Shown in pieces: positions 19,183 to 27,893 of a stretch of 64,000 bases of DNA (position 1 is its first letter; every line of letters begins with the position of its first letter). A program made the position numbers and the translations under genes. Source of the stretch: Legionella antarctica (GTDB lineage Bacteria > Pseudomonadota > Gammaproteobacteria > Legionellales > Legionellaceae); NCBI RefSeq assembly GCF_011764505.1, contig NZ_AP022839.1:3083001-3147000 (forward strand). The letters run 5' to 3'. The notes below the pieces were generated by a model that was not told the origin of the DNA, did not search any database, and saw only the letters and a list, made by a program, of their open reading frames with translations.

Positions 19183-20043
19183 TTACGCTGCAGCCTCATA
19201 TAGGCCAGCATAAACCTCTGACGGCGTGTATATTCCAAATGATTGATGAGGTCTTTCGTCGTTATAAAACTTGAAATACACCCTTAAACCATTTCGTAGT
19301 GCTAAAACTGTTCCGTATTCTTTTATGTAAATATCTTCATATTTGACTGAACGCCATAGCCGTTCAATGAACACATTATCCATCCATCGACCTTTCCCGT
19401 CCATGCTAATTTTGATGTCATGGTCTTTTAAAACATCGGTAAACGCCTTACTGGTAAACTGGGAGCCTTGATCCGTATTAAAAATATCAGGCCTGCCGTG
19501 GAGCCTGATGGCGCTCTCCAACGCGCTTACACAAAAGTCATCATCCATGCTGTTTGATACCTTCCAAGAGAGCACCTTGCGGCTATACCAGTCCATTATT
19601 GCCACCAAATATACAAAGCCTCCTTGCATCCTAACGTAGGTAATATCGGTGCACCAAACCTGATTGGGTCGATCAATCACTAAACCACGTAGCAAGTAGG
19701 GATAAACCTTTTGTTCCTTGTTCTTTTTACTCGTATTCGGCTTTGGTGCCACTGAAACCAGACCCATGATCCGCATCAAACGCTGCACTCTCTTACGGTT
19801 AACGTCATGGCCAAGGCGACGTAAATAAGAACGCATCTTTCTGCTTCCATAGAAAGGATGGCGCATGTATTCCTCATCAATCAAGACCATCAAAGCCAGA
19901 TTCTCTGGGCTCTCGGTACATATTCCTTCGCCAGCAGTGCGATAGTAGCTAGCGCGTGACAAATTAACCAATGCACATTGGCGTACGATGCTGAGTGTAG
20001 GGTGATTGACATCAATCATGGCTCGCTTCTCCCGCACGCTCAA
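19183..20043 (-). CDS. IS3 transposase OrfB (rve/DDE catalytic subunit)
   Basis: 286 aa. It has an HTH_21-like N-terminus and an rve core with VWCTDITYVRM (first D), IFNTDQGSQFTS (second D) and the E in NVFIERLWRSVKYE. It ends with the usual NDERPHQSFGIYTPSEVY block. The start overlaps orfA by 4 nt. An A8 run near 20051-20058 in the orfA 3' end (reading LKKKTGH) is a plausible -1 frameshift site for making the OrfAB fusion. Confidence 0.95.
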   Translation of the reverse strand: MSVREKRAMIDVNHPTLSIVRQCALVNLSRASYYRTAGEGICTESPENLALMVLIDEEYMRHPFYGSRKMRSYLRRLGHDVNRKRVQRLMRIMGLVSVAPKPNTSKKNKEQKVYPYLLRGLVIDRPNQVWCTDITYVRMQGGFVYLVAIMDWYSRKVLSWKVSNSMDDDFCVSALESAIRLHGRPDIFNTDQGSQFTSKAFTDVLKDHDIKISMDGKGRWMDNVFIERLWRSVKYEDIYIKEYGTVLALRNGLRVYFKFYNDERPHQSFGIYTPSEVYAGLYEAAA

Positions 20044-20324
20044 CTTAGATGACCGGTCTTTTTTTTAAGCCAGTCTAACTCAACCGCTAGCTGGCCTATT
20101 TGCGTGTATAATCGATCTCGTTCTTGTATGATGGAGTCCATGTCTTTGTCATGCTTGCCGCTAAACAATTGCTTGCTTCCATCCAGTAATTGTTTTTTCC
20201 ACAGATTGATTTGTGTTGCATGCACCTCAAATTCAGATGCCAATTCATTGGTCGTCTTGTGACTTTTTAATGCCTCAATTGCTACCTTTGCTTTGAAGTC
20301 AGATGTAAATTTTTTTTTAGCCAC
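20040..20324 (-). CDS. IS3 transposase OrfA (HTH_8 subunit)
   Basis: 94 aa. It has the helix-turn-helix start KKFTSDFKAKVAIEALKSHKTTNELASEF and a C-terminal leucine-zipper-like helix, standard for IS3 OrfA. The end overlaps orfB. It binds the terminal repeats and is intact. Confidence 0.93.
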   Translation of the reverse strand: MAKKKFTSDFKAKVAIEALKSHKTTNELASEFEVHATQINLWKKQLLDGSKQLFSGKHDKDMDSIIQERDRLYTQIGQLAVELDWLKKKTGHLS

Positions 20325-20606
20325 TTGGTACCCCGTTTAACAATGGTTTCTATTTTACACCACTGTCTCATTTTTGGGGTCCACTATACTCCGTCCATAT
20401 GATTGTCATATTGCAAAGCATGAACGTTATCTTTATCTTTATCTTTATGAAACCAGTGTAATTGAAAATCTGTTTCAGATAAAAAAATAATTCTCCAACT
20501 GGGATAAGCAACAGAGACTGAAAGTCTAAGTTAGATGCATTGAATTCAAGGTCTTTTTTAAAATTGGTGAGACTTAACTTGATTACAGTGGCCCACCAGA
20601 ATTACC

Positions 20607-21680
20607 TTAAATTGTTACTGTCTGTTCATAATCCAAAGACGATTCGGCCACAGGTTGATCTGGAGAAAAAAAACAGTCCCCAAGGGTTAATGCTCTGGCT
20701 TGAGAAAGAGGGTTCGTTATTCTCTTAGATAGCGCGCTTTGAATAACAGACTCATAATTTGACGGCAGCAAAGTTACTGAATGTAAGTCTTCTCTCGGAG
20801 CTGTACGATAACGAAACAATGGGTAGTCACATTCGGTTTTCCCCCAAAGCATCATTAAATCATTATTCCAGTTGAATAAAGCACACCCTGTTGCGGCCGG
20901 TGCAAATGGATTTAACTCAATAACAACCAGTACATAAGATTTTGTCCCAATCTCAATTTTATTTTCATCAGTTATATCACCGTCATAATGATTTGATGGG
21001 ATTAAAGCTAAATCAACAATATACTCGCGAATACACTCTGATGAGTCATTGCCATCTTGTTCACTTGAGAAATTTAAAAATTTTGCAACGTCCGGATCTA
21101 CAACCTGAAGAACATAATTTTCAAATTTTGAAACAAGGTTTTTTTTACTTTGTTCATCTAAAAAGTTGAAACAATCTGTAGGCGTTTTATCAAAATATAA
21201 AAAATGAAAATACTGTGATATGCCAGTAACAATACTTTCTTTACGTAATCGTCTTGATACAAAAACTCTAAACTCGTGATCCGGACGGATATCATGCCAT
21301 TCACGTAAAATAATATTTGTCGTACAGGCTGATTTATCAGCCGAGCTAAGGAGTGCCACCAGATCACTATAAACTCTGGAACTTTGTACTAGGGTTTCTA
21401 TAATTTTTCTACCATCTCTAATTTTCATTGCTTTGAACATTGATGCGACTAAGGACACTAATTGCTGATTTTTGTTGTCATTTTCTTTCCAGTAACAAAA
21501 ATCATTACTCATTAGGGTTGAGGCCTCTTCCAATAAATATTTAGAATCCTTGGGGCTTCTGGTAGACAAGCGCATAAAGGCTTCTTTATTGTTAAATTCT
21601 GAAAGGACTTCATTCAAAATACGTTCCAGTTTAGTGCTGTCATATCCAGGGCAACCGCATGAGTGCTCAAAAAATACCAT
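20607..21680 (-). pseudogene. CDC123-like ATP-grasp protein, 5'-truncated by ISAs1
   Basis: Eukaryote-like. Blocks typical of the CDC123/D123 family are present: RLSTRSPKDS, ILREWHDIRPDHEFRVFVS, an YIVDLALI strand, and ELNPFAPAATGCALFNW, the ATP-grasp-like catalytic core. In eukaryotes CDC123 binds eIF2-gamma and assists eIF2 assembly. The first about 12 codons (21680-21647) lie in the inverted repeat of ISAs1, so the native start and the first part of the N-terminal domain are missing, while the ATP-binding core looks whole. A C-terminal tail of about 60 residues follows the core. Whether it is still expressed from the IS is unknown. A secreted-effector role is inferred, not shown. Confidence 0.75.
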
Positions 21681-22863
21681 TTAATACTTTCTGTGCATAA
21701 TCAGGTTGTAAGGTTGCTTTGTATCGCTTGGCTTTTTCCCCTTTCTTACACGATTTTTCGTTATGTAACGCATTAATAGCGACATGTCTAAACACACCAA
21801 AATTCTCAGAGGCATTATCACGCCTAACTCTCGAGTCGTCTTCTCTAAATGACACATCCAATACCCAATGCAGCTGATTCTCGATAGCCCAATGCTTTCT
21901 AACTGCATTAGCAAATACTTTAGCGTTTGGAGCTATTGATACAATAAAATATCGGGTTTCAGAAGTTGTTTTACCATCGATATATTGTTCTGATTCAACC
22001 ATTCCAATGCCTTGCAAAGAAGCCCATCGTCCAGGATTGCTAATCGTATCCAGCATGTCGCTGATCCAATATCGACGCAGCTCGACACGGCCATGTCCTT
22101 TATGAGCCTCCTCAAAGTAATCATATCTGACGTTCTTAAATTCAAATCGGCGAGATGTTTCAAAAAAATCGATTATTTCTTCGTGAAGTTGTTTCTGATT
22201 GTCTTTTACAGCCAATACATAGTCAGCCTCTTTGCTAACAATTTTTTCTGCAATTTTCTCTTGGCAACCCATAGCATCGATGGTCACAATGCAACCTTTA
22301 ATATCCAATAAATCAAGTAAAGCCGGGATAGCCGTGATCTCATTTGATTTATCATCTGTCTTTTTTTGTCCAAGTACAACGCCATTTTCGCAAGCATATG
22401 CACTCACCATGTGAATCGCAGACTTACGTTTCTTCTTGTCATATGAATGGCGCAGGGTTTTTCCATCAACTGCCACAATTTTACCGTCTGTTGCTTCTTC
22501 AACTGCCGCCATCCATTTGATGAAACAGCTTTGTAATTCTTCTGGATTAAGACTAGACACTATCCTTGCAATCGTGTCATCAACAGGAATTCCTTTCTTA
22601 AAAAAAAACACGTTCTTGCAGCCAATTTAAAAGAGCATGGCCCACTTCTTCTATATCCTGACAGCCTTCAGCTCTACAAATGACGGCTAAAACACACAGA
22701 ACAAGGATATCGATTAGTTCATGATCAATTTTACTTTCTTGACGAGGATCGCGAATTATCGAAAAACATTCTACTAATGATGACATTTCTGCTCCTTTGT
22801 AAATAAAGGAGATATGAGATCACATAATCAGTTTAATTTAAAGTCACTCGTGATCTTGCCCTG
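21647..22863. mobile_element. ISAs1-family element
   Basis: 1217 bp bounded by CAGGGCAACCGCATGAGTGC at 21647 and CAGGGCAAGATCACGAGTG read inward from 22863. It carries one transposase split by a T9 run. The flanks (TCATATC on the left, CATCAATC on the right) do not duplicate, and the left side is the interior of the CDC123-like gene while its 5' part is not found on the right, so a deletion or recombination followed insertion. Confidence 0.85.
21667..22786 (-). pseudogene. ISAs1-family transposase, frameshifted at a T9 run
   Basis: The N-terminal part (22786 to 22598) reads FSIIRDPRQESKIDHELIDILVLCVLAVICRAEGCQDIEEVG, the DDE_Tnp_1-associated domain. The catalytic part (22611 to 21667) has VAVDGKTLRHSYD, VTIDAMGCQ and HWAIENQLHWVLDVSFREDDSRVR, the ISAs1 signature. 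The two frames meet at CGTG-T9-AAG at about 22602; eight Ts would give a continuous RVFFKKGIP. It may be a mutation, a sequencing error, or a transcriptional-slippage site. Confidence 0.85.
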
Positions 22864-22965
22864 CATCAATCAGCTATTGAATGGATTTTACTTTTAAATT
22901 AAGGTTACAATTTGGATCTTTTTGTTCTTATTTTTCCTTAAAATTATTTAGAGGATCATAACTAA

Positions 22966-24156
22966 TTGAACCCAATAGGCTGGACAGAAAGACAAAGTCT
23001 TCAGTATCTGTTTCCATTAATTATCAGTATCTCCTTTGCTATGGATGTATTTGTGCCTGCAATTCCAGAGATGACTCGTTTTTTTAAAACTGATGGCACT
23101 GTGATGCAGGCAAGTCTTTATGTTTTTATGCTTACTGTAGCTCTGGGGCAATTACTCGCAGGTCCCTTGGCAGATCATTATGGGCGTCGATGCATCACAA
23201 TTTACGCAGCACTTCTTTTTCTTATTGGATCAATACTTTCCGCATTCTCTGAATCTGTATCCACTTTAATTATTGCGCGAATGATTCAGGCAGCAGGTGC
23301 CTGTGGTACCTATCTGCTCTGCTTTATTATAATAAGGGACAACTTTTCCACTACAGTTTGCGCACGTCTGTTTAGCATTTTATGTGGAATCAACGCCATG
23401 GTTGCAAGCTCCGCCCCAGTAATCGGTGGGTTCTTGCTTGATCTAACCCAGGATTGGCATAGTGGATTTTATTTTCTTACCCTGCTTGGTCTTTTAATGA
23501 GTTTCATGGCATTTCGAAATATTCCTGATTATGTTTATCCAAAGCAGGAATCAACCCATTTAAATATATTTAAAACTACAAAGCTGATTTTAACTCACTT
23601 AGAGTTTCGTCAACATGCCCTTATCGCGTCGGTCAGCTTACTTGGTTTATATCTATTTTGCGCCTTATCTCCTGGTATCCTGATTAGTCAACTGCACCTA
23701 AGCGCGACTCAATACGGTTTGTGGTTTGGGTTAAATGCGATAACTGTATTTCTCACTAATCTAGTTTCCGCACGCCTGACCTATTCTTATCCATTGGAAA
23801 AAATTGTACGTTGGGGCCTGTTATGGATCATTTTTTCTTGTATTTTAATGATATCCTTAAATCTCTATCACGTAAGTGTTATCCGTTTTATGTTTCCCAT
23901 GCTTTGTTTGACTTTCGGTATCGGCCTCAGTATGGGAACAGCAACTGCTCTTGCTTTAAAAGATTTTAAACAGCAAGCAGGAACTGCCACAGCATTGTTA
24001 GGAGCTTGTCAGTTTGGTTTATCAGGGTGTATAGGTATTCTTACCGCTCAATTGAATCCTGAACCATCGCTTCTTGCTTTTCCAGTCCTTTGTTTGGGGA
24101 CATTATCGTTAGTTGGAATCAAACGATCTGACTTAAAACCCCTGATCAATTCTTAA
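22966..24156 (+). CDS. MFS transporter, Bcr/CflA-like drug:H+ antiporter family
   Basis: 396 aa with about 12 hydrophobic segments. It has the Bcr/CflA features FAMDVFVPAIPEM in TM1, the loop 2-3 motif GPLADHYGRRC, and the RMIQAAGACG block in TM4. It starts at a TTG with GAGGA 11 bp upstream, there being no ATG at the normal N-terminus. An ISAs1 element ends about 100 bp upstream, which may have altered its promoter. It probably exports small molecules; the substrate is unknown. Confidence 0.88.
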   Translation: MNPIGWTERQSLQYLFPLIISISFAMDVFVPAIPEMTRFFKTDGTVMQASLYVFMLTVALGQLLAGPLADHYGRRCITIYAALLFLIGSILSAFSESVSTLIIARMIQAAGACGTYLLCFIIIRDNFSTTVCARLFSILCGINAMVASSAPVIGGFLLDLTQDWHSGFYFLTLLGLLMSFMAFRNIPDYVYPKQESTHLNIFKTTKLILTHLEFRQHALIASVSLLGLYLFCALSPGILISQLHLSATQYGLWFGLNAITVFLTNLVSARLTYSYPLEKIVRWGLLWIIFSCILMISLNLYHVSVIRFMFPMLCLTFGIGLSMGTATALALKDFKQQAGTATALLGACQFGLSGCIGILTAQLNPEPSLLAFPVLCLGTLSLVGIKRSDLKPLINS

Positions 24157-24445
24157 ATTTTTCATATGCTGCAACGAAATTGCTTCATATTGAACAAGGT
24201 TCCTGAATCCCTACCCAATCCAGGCTTAACTGCCATTCAGTTAAGGATGATATTGGGATTGCACCTACGACTCCCAATGGCACCTTCTTAATGAGGGAAG
24301 CAACGCAATCGTTGCGAAGCACCATGTTGATATGCTTAATATTGGTAACAAAAACACAAAATTTGTAAGTTGTGAAAAAAACATTTGCATTTAATTCAAG
24401 ATTTAGATTAATCTGGAGGAGACTCACAAGGAAAAGGAGCTCACC

Positions 24446-24802
24446 ATGGGTAAGAAAGATGCACATTCTCGTTAAGTAAATGGAGATAGTAAAACAAAAA
24501 ACCCCACCAAACAGGGTTCACAACTTTTTTTCAATACAAGACAACTAAACCCATCTGCCGAAGTACAGCAAACCCAGCAAACCCAACAATTACAACAACC
24601 CGTTCAAGAAATAAGACTGCAGACTACAACTGACATTCTACTAGCTGCCATTTTACAAGAATTAAAAACTCACAATATGATTGAATTCATCAAAATAAAG
24701 GATCAACAAGAGCAAGAACGCGACGAATTGCAAGCGGCTAAAGAAATGCAAGAGCATGACAGCGAGCGATTCGAAGAACTTCGACAATCGATGTATATTT
24801 GA
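24446..24802 (+). pseudogene. Small Gln-rich hypothetical protein with an in-frame stop at codon 10
   Basis: ATG at 24446 with AAGGAG 8-9 bp upstream opens MGKKDAHSR, then TAA (24473-24475), and the same frame continues open for 108 codons to TGA at 24800. The downstream part reads TKQGSQLFFNTRQLNPSAEV, then a Gln-rich stretch, then a helix with DILLAAILQELKTHNMIEF and a highly charged tail. A strong ribosome-binding site followed by a long clean frame argues for a real gene inactivated by a point mutation. I do not recognise the family. A GTG just after the stop (inside the frame change) does not provide a good alternative start. Confidence 0.55.
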
Positions 24803-25213
24803 TTAAAACAGTACATTCCTCCAAGCCAATTAACCGATCATTGTTAATTGGCATTTAATTAATCGATGATTAGTCAACTCAATATACTATTATTAGCAAG
24901 ACTTCCAGTCTGTCAAGCCTAGAGAGTTCGGTACAACAAGGATCCACTGTCCCATGACCAAAATCAGTTACCCATCGCTATAGCGTTTTTCTTAGCGCAT
25001 CATTGTCCCTGCTGTTTTTTCGCATCTTTGACCGGGACACCCTGATATGGGTCCGCATGTCTGGAACAAAATTAAGGAAAAATAAGAGCTATTCATCCAT
25101 CATTTATAGTTAAAAATTCACTCAAATTAACCTATTTAAACCTACTCAATACCGTATGAATAGTGATTGCTACTACGAATTGTCTTAGGTCATTTTACCA
25201 CAACTCTATCAGA

Positions 25214-25290
25214 ATGACTTATCCACAAGTCCACAGGTCAGGAGAGCTTCACTTTCTCGTATAGGCCTGTGGGCCTTGTGGGTAAGTCAT
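25214..25290. repeat. Hairpin after orfB of IS3 copy 2, containing a DnaA-box-like TTATCCACA
   Basis: The arms ATGACTTATCCACAAGTCC (25214 on) and GGCCTTGTGGGTAAGTCAT (to 25290) pair over about 26 bp with few mismatches and a roughly 24-base loop. TTATCCACA at 25219-25227 equals the consensus DnaA box. It lies about 20 bp past the orfB stop on the transcribed strand. Confidence 0.7.
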
Positions 25291-25308
25291 GACGCTCTCA
25301 TTTAGGGT

Positions 25309-26154
25309 TTATGGTCTTTTCCGGCCATAATACACCTCTGCGGGCGTTAAATAATTAAAGGACTGGTGAAGCCTTCGGTTATTATAATACTCAAAATACT
25401 CCGTTAAGGCCAGCTCAACCTCTTCAATTGTATCAAAATCATACCGGTAGATTTTTTCTTGCTTAACACTACGCCACAATCGCTCGATAAATATATTATC
25501 TAAATAACGTCCTCGCCCATCCATGCTGATAGAAATGTGGTGAGATTTTAGCGTATTTATCCAATCTTTTGAGGTAAATTGAGAACCCTGATCCGTGTTA
25601 AAGATCTCACAACGCGAATGCAGCAAAGCGTTTCTAAGCGCCTCAATACAAAATTCAGCCTCCATAGTAGGTGAAATAGCCCATCCAATCACATAACGAC
25701 TATACCAGTCCATAATAGCTACTAAATACACATGCTTTCCTTTCATGCGGATGTAGGTGATATCTGCGGCCCAAACCTGATTTGGTTTGGTGATATCCAC
25801 CTCTTTTAATAAATAAGGGAACACCTCATGCTCCTTATTGGGAACGCTTGTATTTGGCTTTGGGTAAACAGTCGATAACCCCATCATTTCCATCAACTTT
25901 TTTACTCGACGTTTACCAACAGGATAGCCTACTTCTTTTGACAGCCATCTTGCCCGCTTAATTTTACCTTCACATGGATACTGCAGATAGTGCTCATCAA
26001 GTAGCGCCATAAGCGCTTCATCTTCGACAGAAATGGGCTTGGCACTATAATAATAACTTGAAACAGGCAAGTCTAATAGCAAGCATTGTTCACGAATGGT
26101 GAGCTCGGCAAGAGGATCAATCATGACGCGCTTTTCATCCAGACTAAAGTTCAT
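25309..26154 (-). CDS. IS3 transposase OrfB (copy 2)
   Basis: 281 aa with the rve core: VWAADITYIRMKG, IFNTDQGSQFTS, and the E in NIFIERLWRSVKQE. It ends YNNRRLHQSFNYLTPAEVYYG. It overlaps orfA by 11 nt. A run of A/T (KKKHEL region, about 26155-26165) at the orfA end could support -1 frameshifting to an OrfAB fusion. Confidence 0.95.
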   Translation of the reverse strand: MNFSLDEKRVMIDPLAELTIREQCLLLDLPVSSYYYSAKPISVEDEALMALLDEHYLQYPCEGKIKRARWLSKEVGYPVGKRRVKKLMEMMGLSTVYPKPNTSVPNKEHEVFPYLLKEVDITKPNQVWAADITYIRMKGKHVYLVAIMDWYSRYVIGWAISPTMEAEFCIEALRNALLHSRCEIFNTDQGSQFTSKDWINTLKSHHISISMDGRGRYLDNIFIERLWRSVKQEKIYRYDFDTIEEVELALTEYFEYYNNRRLHQSFNYLTPAEVYYGRKRP

Positions 26155-26428
26155 GCTTTTTTTTTAGCCAAGATAGCTGCGCTTGAAGTCGACCAATTTC
26201 TTGATATAATGCCTCAACAAGCTGCTCTTGGGACTTGGCTTCTTTTTCATTAGCCCCAGAGAATAAATCGTTAATGGCTTTGATGGCCGATTGCTTCCAA
26301 GTTTTTACCTGCGTTGCGTGAACACCGTATTCACTGGTAATTTGCGCTTGTGTGAGTTTCCCCTCAATCGCAGCTAGCGTTATTTTTGCCTTCTTGGCCG
26401 CCGTATAATAAGCTCGCTTTTTAGACAT
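26144..26428 (-). CDS. IS3 transposase OrfA (copy 2)
   Basis: 94 aa HTH_8 protein: YYTAAKKAKITLAAIEGKLT, then QITSEYGVHATQVKTWKQ as the recognition helix, and a C-terminal coiled-coil helix ending LSWLKKKHEL. It is intact and overlaps orfB. Confidence 0.93.
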   Translation of the reverse strand: MSKKRAYYTAAKKAKITLAAIEGKLTQAQITSEYGVHATQVKTWKQSAIKAINDLFSGANEKEAKSQEQLVEALYQEIGRLQAQLSWLKKKHEL

Positions 26429-26744
26429 TTTATTCTCCTCTTTGTATTAAGAAGAATAGCTCTTAAAAAACCTTTTTTTGTGTCCAGAAAACCGCGCCTA
26501 TATTACCCAGTAAGACCTCTTAGCACTGCAGGAAAACATAGTGGATAAATATATTTAATAAATGCGTGCCGTTGATTTAATTTATAAAATATCATATGGT
26601 TATTGTCCTGAAATATACCTACCTTTGAGCATTAAATAAAAAGTATAGAAAAGGCTTGGCCATGAACGAAACACTTTAGATAAAAAACCCTGGTGATGGA
26701 TTGGGGACAGTAGACTTTTGCGCTACTGCTATTAAGGATGAGAA

Positions 26745-27887
26745 ATGAACGTAATTATAAAACATATTGCTGTTTTGAACCTGTCATTATTGTTGATGGC
26801 CATTGCTCCAAAAAATACTTTTGCACAAATCATTTATGGTCTTGACAAGGCTAGAAATTTTAATACAACTCACCATGGACCTTTCTCTATATATGCAGGA
26901 ACTTTTCGAGCGAAAAATTCTGCCTGCCAATTAAGAAGTCAAATAGCCGCCCGCACCCATTATCCTGTTCGAGTTGTTTCTTCAGGTCAGTTGCACTCAG
27001 TTGTTCTTGGACCATTAGCTTCACCTCAGACAGTACGAGCGATAGGGGACTCTCTGCTAGTCACCCCTGCTTTGAAGGCTAAGAAGGTACATAAAGCAGT
27101 TAGGGTATCACAAGGCCAGTCGAAACAGACATTAACCCCATTGCCACCTGATATTGCATCAAAAAACGTTGGTACGCTAATCCATACACAGACAGGTGGG
27201 ATAAGATTTACCGTATTGGCGGGTGGTAGTTCCTATGCTTTTGATCAACAAGGTCAGGTATTTTTCCCCGCTGAAGCATTTAGAACCGATTCCTACGTAT
27301 CAGAGGAGCATAAAATCCAATTTGCATCTGCAATCGGCATTTCCTACGAAAAAATTCTTGAGCCCAATAAAGAGAAGTCCTGGAATATGCTGCGCAGTAT
27401 CTCTTTAGGCGTAAATGCTTATTATAATGAAGGTTCGCAACATGGATCAGTATACCAGTATGGTTTACCCGACTTTAATAACGCCACCTACGAATTACAA
27501 GTTAGAAGCTTTCGTGTCATGCTGGATACAGAATGGGGGTTACGTCCTTCCTACTTCGGTATTATGCCCTTCATTGAAGCCGGTGTCGGCGGTGCCCAAA
27601 ACTCAATGAGCTTCCAAAATATACCACGGCCTGATATTGGTGCTGATGGTGGAAATTATAGTCTTTCCGATAAGGCAAGAGTGCACTTCGCTTATGAGCT
27701 TGGTGCAGGACTTAAATTACCCCTTAGAACTAATGTTATGGTATCTGCCCGTTACCTTTTTGCCGATATCGGTGATGCACGAAGTGGTATATCAGATAAT
27801 GAAACTGGAGTCCTGCTGGCTTACCCTGTCAGAACCAATGTTCAATCACACTCTGTATTATTTGGCTTAAGTTACTTATTTGGATAA
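26745..27887 (+). CDS. Secreted SPOR-domain plus outer-membrane beta-barrel protein
   Basis: 380 aa. ATG at 26745 has AAGGATG 6 bp upstream. A signal peptide (LSLLLMAIAPKNTFAQ) is followed by a SPOR-like domain (about 45-110: PFSIYAGTFRAKNSACQLRSQIAA..YPVRVVSSG..HSVVLGPL), which in other proteins binds denuded septal peptidoglycan. From about residue 150 the chain has alternating barrel strands (RFTVLAGGSSYAFD, SISLGVNAYYN, GIMPFIEAGVGGA, VMVSARYLFADIG) and a final strand SHSVLFGLSYLFG. Coupling SPOR and barrel in one chain would anchor an outer-membrane protein to the cell wall. It is first in a three-gene operon, with only 6 bp to the next gene. Confidence 0.7.
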   Translation: MNVIIKHIAVLNLSLLLMAIAPKNTFAQIIYGLDKARNFNTTHHGPFSIYAGTFRAKNSACQLRSQIAARTHYPVRVVSSGQLHSVVLGPLASPQTVRAIGDSLLVTPALKAKKVHKAVRVSQGQSKQTLTPLPPDIASKNVGTLIHTQTGGIRFTVLAGGSSYAFDQQGQVFFPAEAFRTDSYVSEEHKIQFASAIGISYEKILEPNKEKSWNMLRSISLGVNAYYNEGSQHGSVYQYGLPDFNNATYELQVRSFRVMLDTEWGLRPSYFGIMPFIEAGVGGAQNSMSFQNIPRPDIGADGGNYSLSDKARVHFAYELGAGLKLPLRTNVMVSARYLFADIGDARSGISDNETGVLLAYPVRTNVQSHSVLFGLSYLFG

Positions 27888-27893
27888 CTATTT

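Larger units (their letters stand above)
18909..20388. mobile_element. IS3-family element (copy 1) with 3-bp target duplication
   Basis: 1480 bp. The ends TACAGTGGACCCCATTG (18909) and TATAGTGGACCCCAAAA (inward from 20388) are inverted repeats extending to a shared GACAG. They are flanked by CTC at 18906-18908 and 20389-20391, the 3-bp duplication expected of IS3. It carries orfA and orfB, and about 270 bp of non-coding DNA after orfB that folds into a long hairpin. Confidence 0.9.
25060..26488. mobile_element. IS3-family element (copy 2), no target duplication seen
   Basis: 1429 bp bounded by a 35-bp imperfect inverted repeat that starts TCTGGA at both ends and finishes TAAGAGCTATTC (25060-25094 and 26454-26488). 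It carries orfA and orfB and a hairpin after orfB. The flanking triplets differ (ATG and AAA). Its genes are related to but clearly different from IS3 copy 1. Confidence 0.85.

Noticed and set aside
18926..19183. 85-codon frame in the tail of IS3 copy 1
   Set aside because: It lies over the long hairpin, has no family resemblance, and its His/Arg/Pro-rich composition comes from the palindrome.
24185..24466. 93-codon minus-strand frame
   Set aside because: It overlaps the ribosome-binding site and start of the broken small gene on the other strand and has no recognisable feature.
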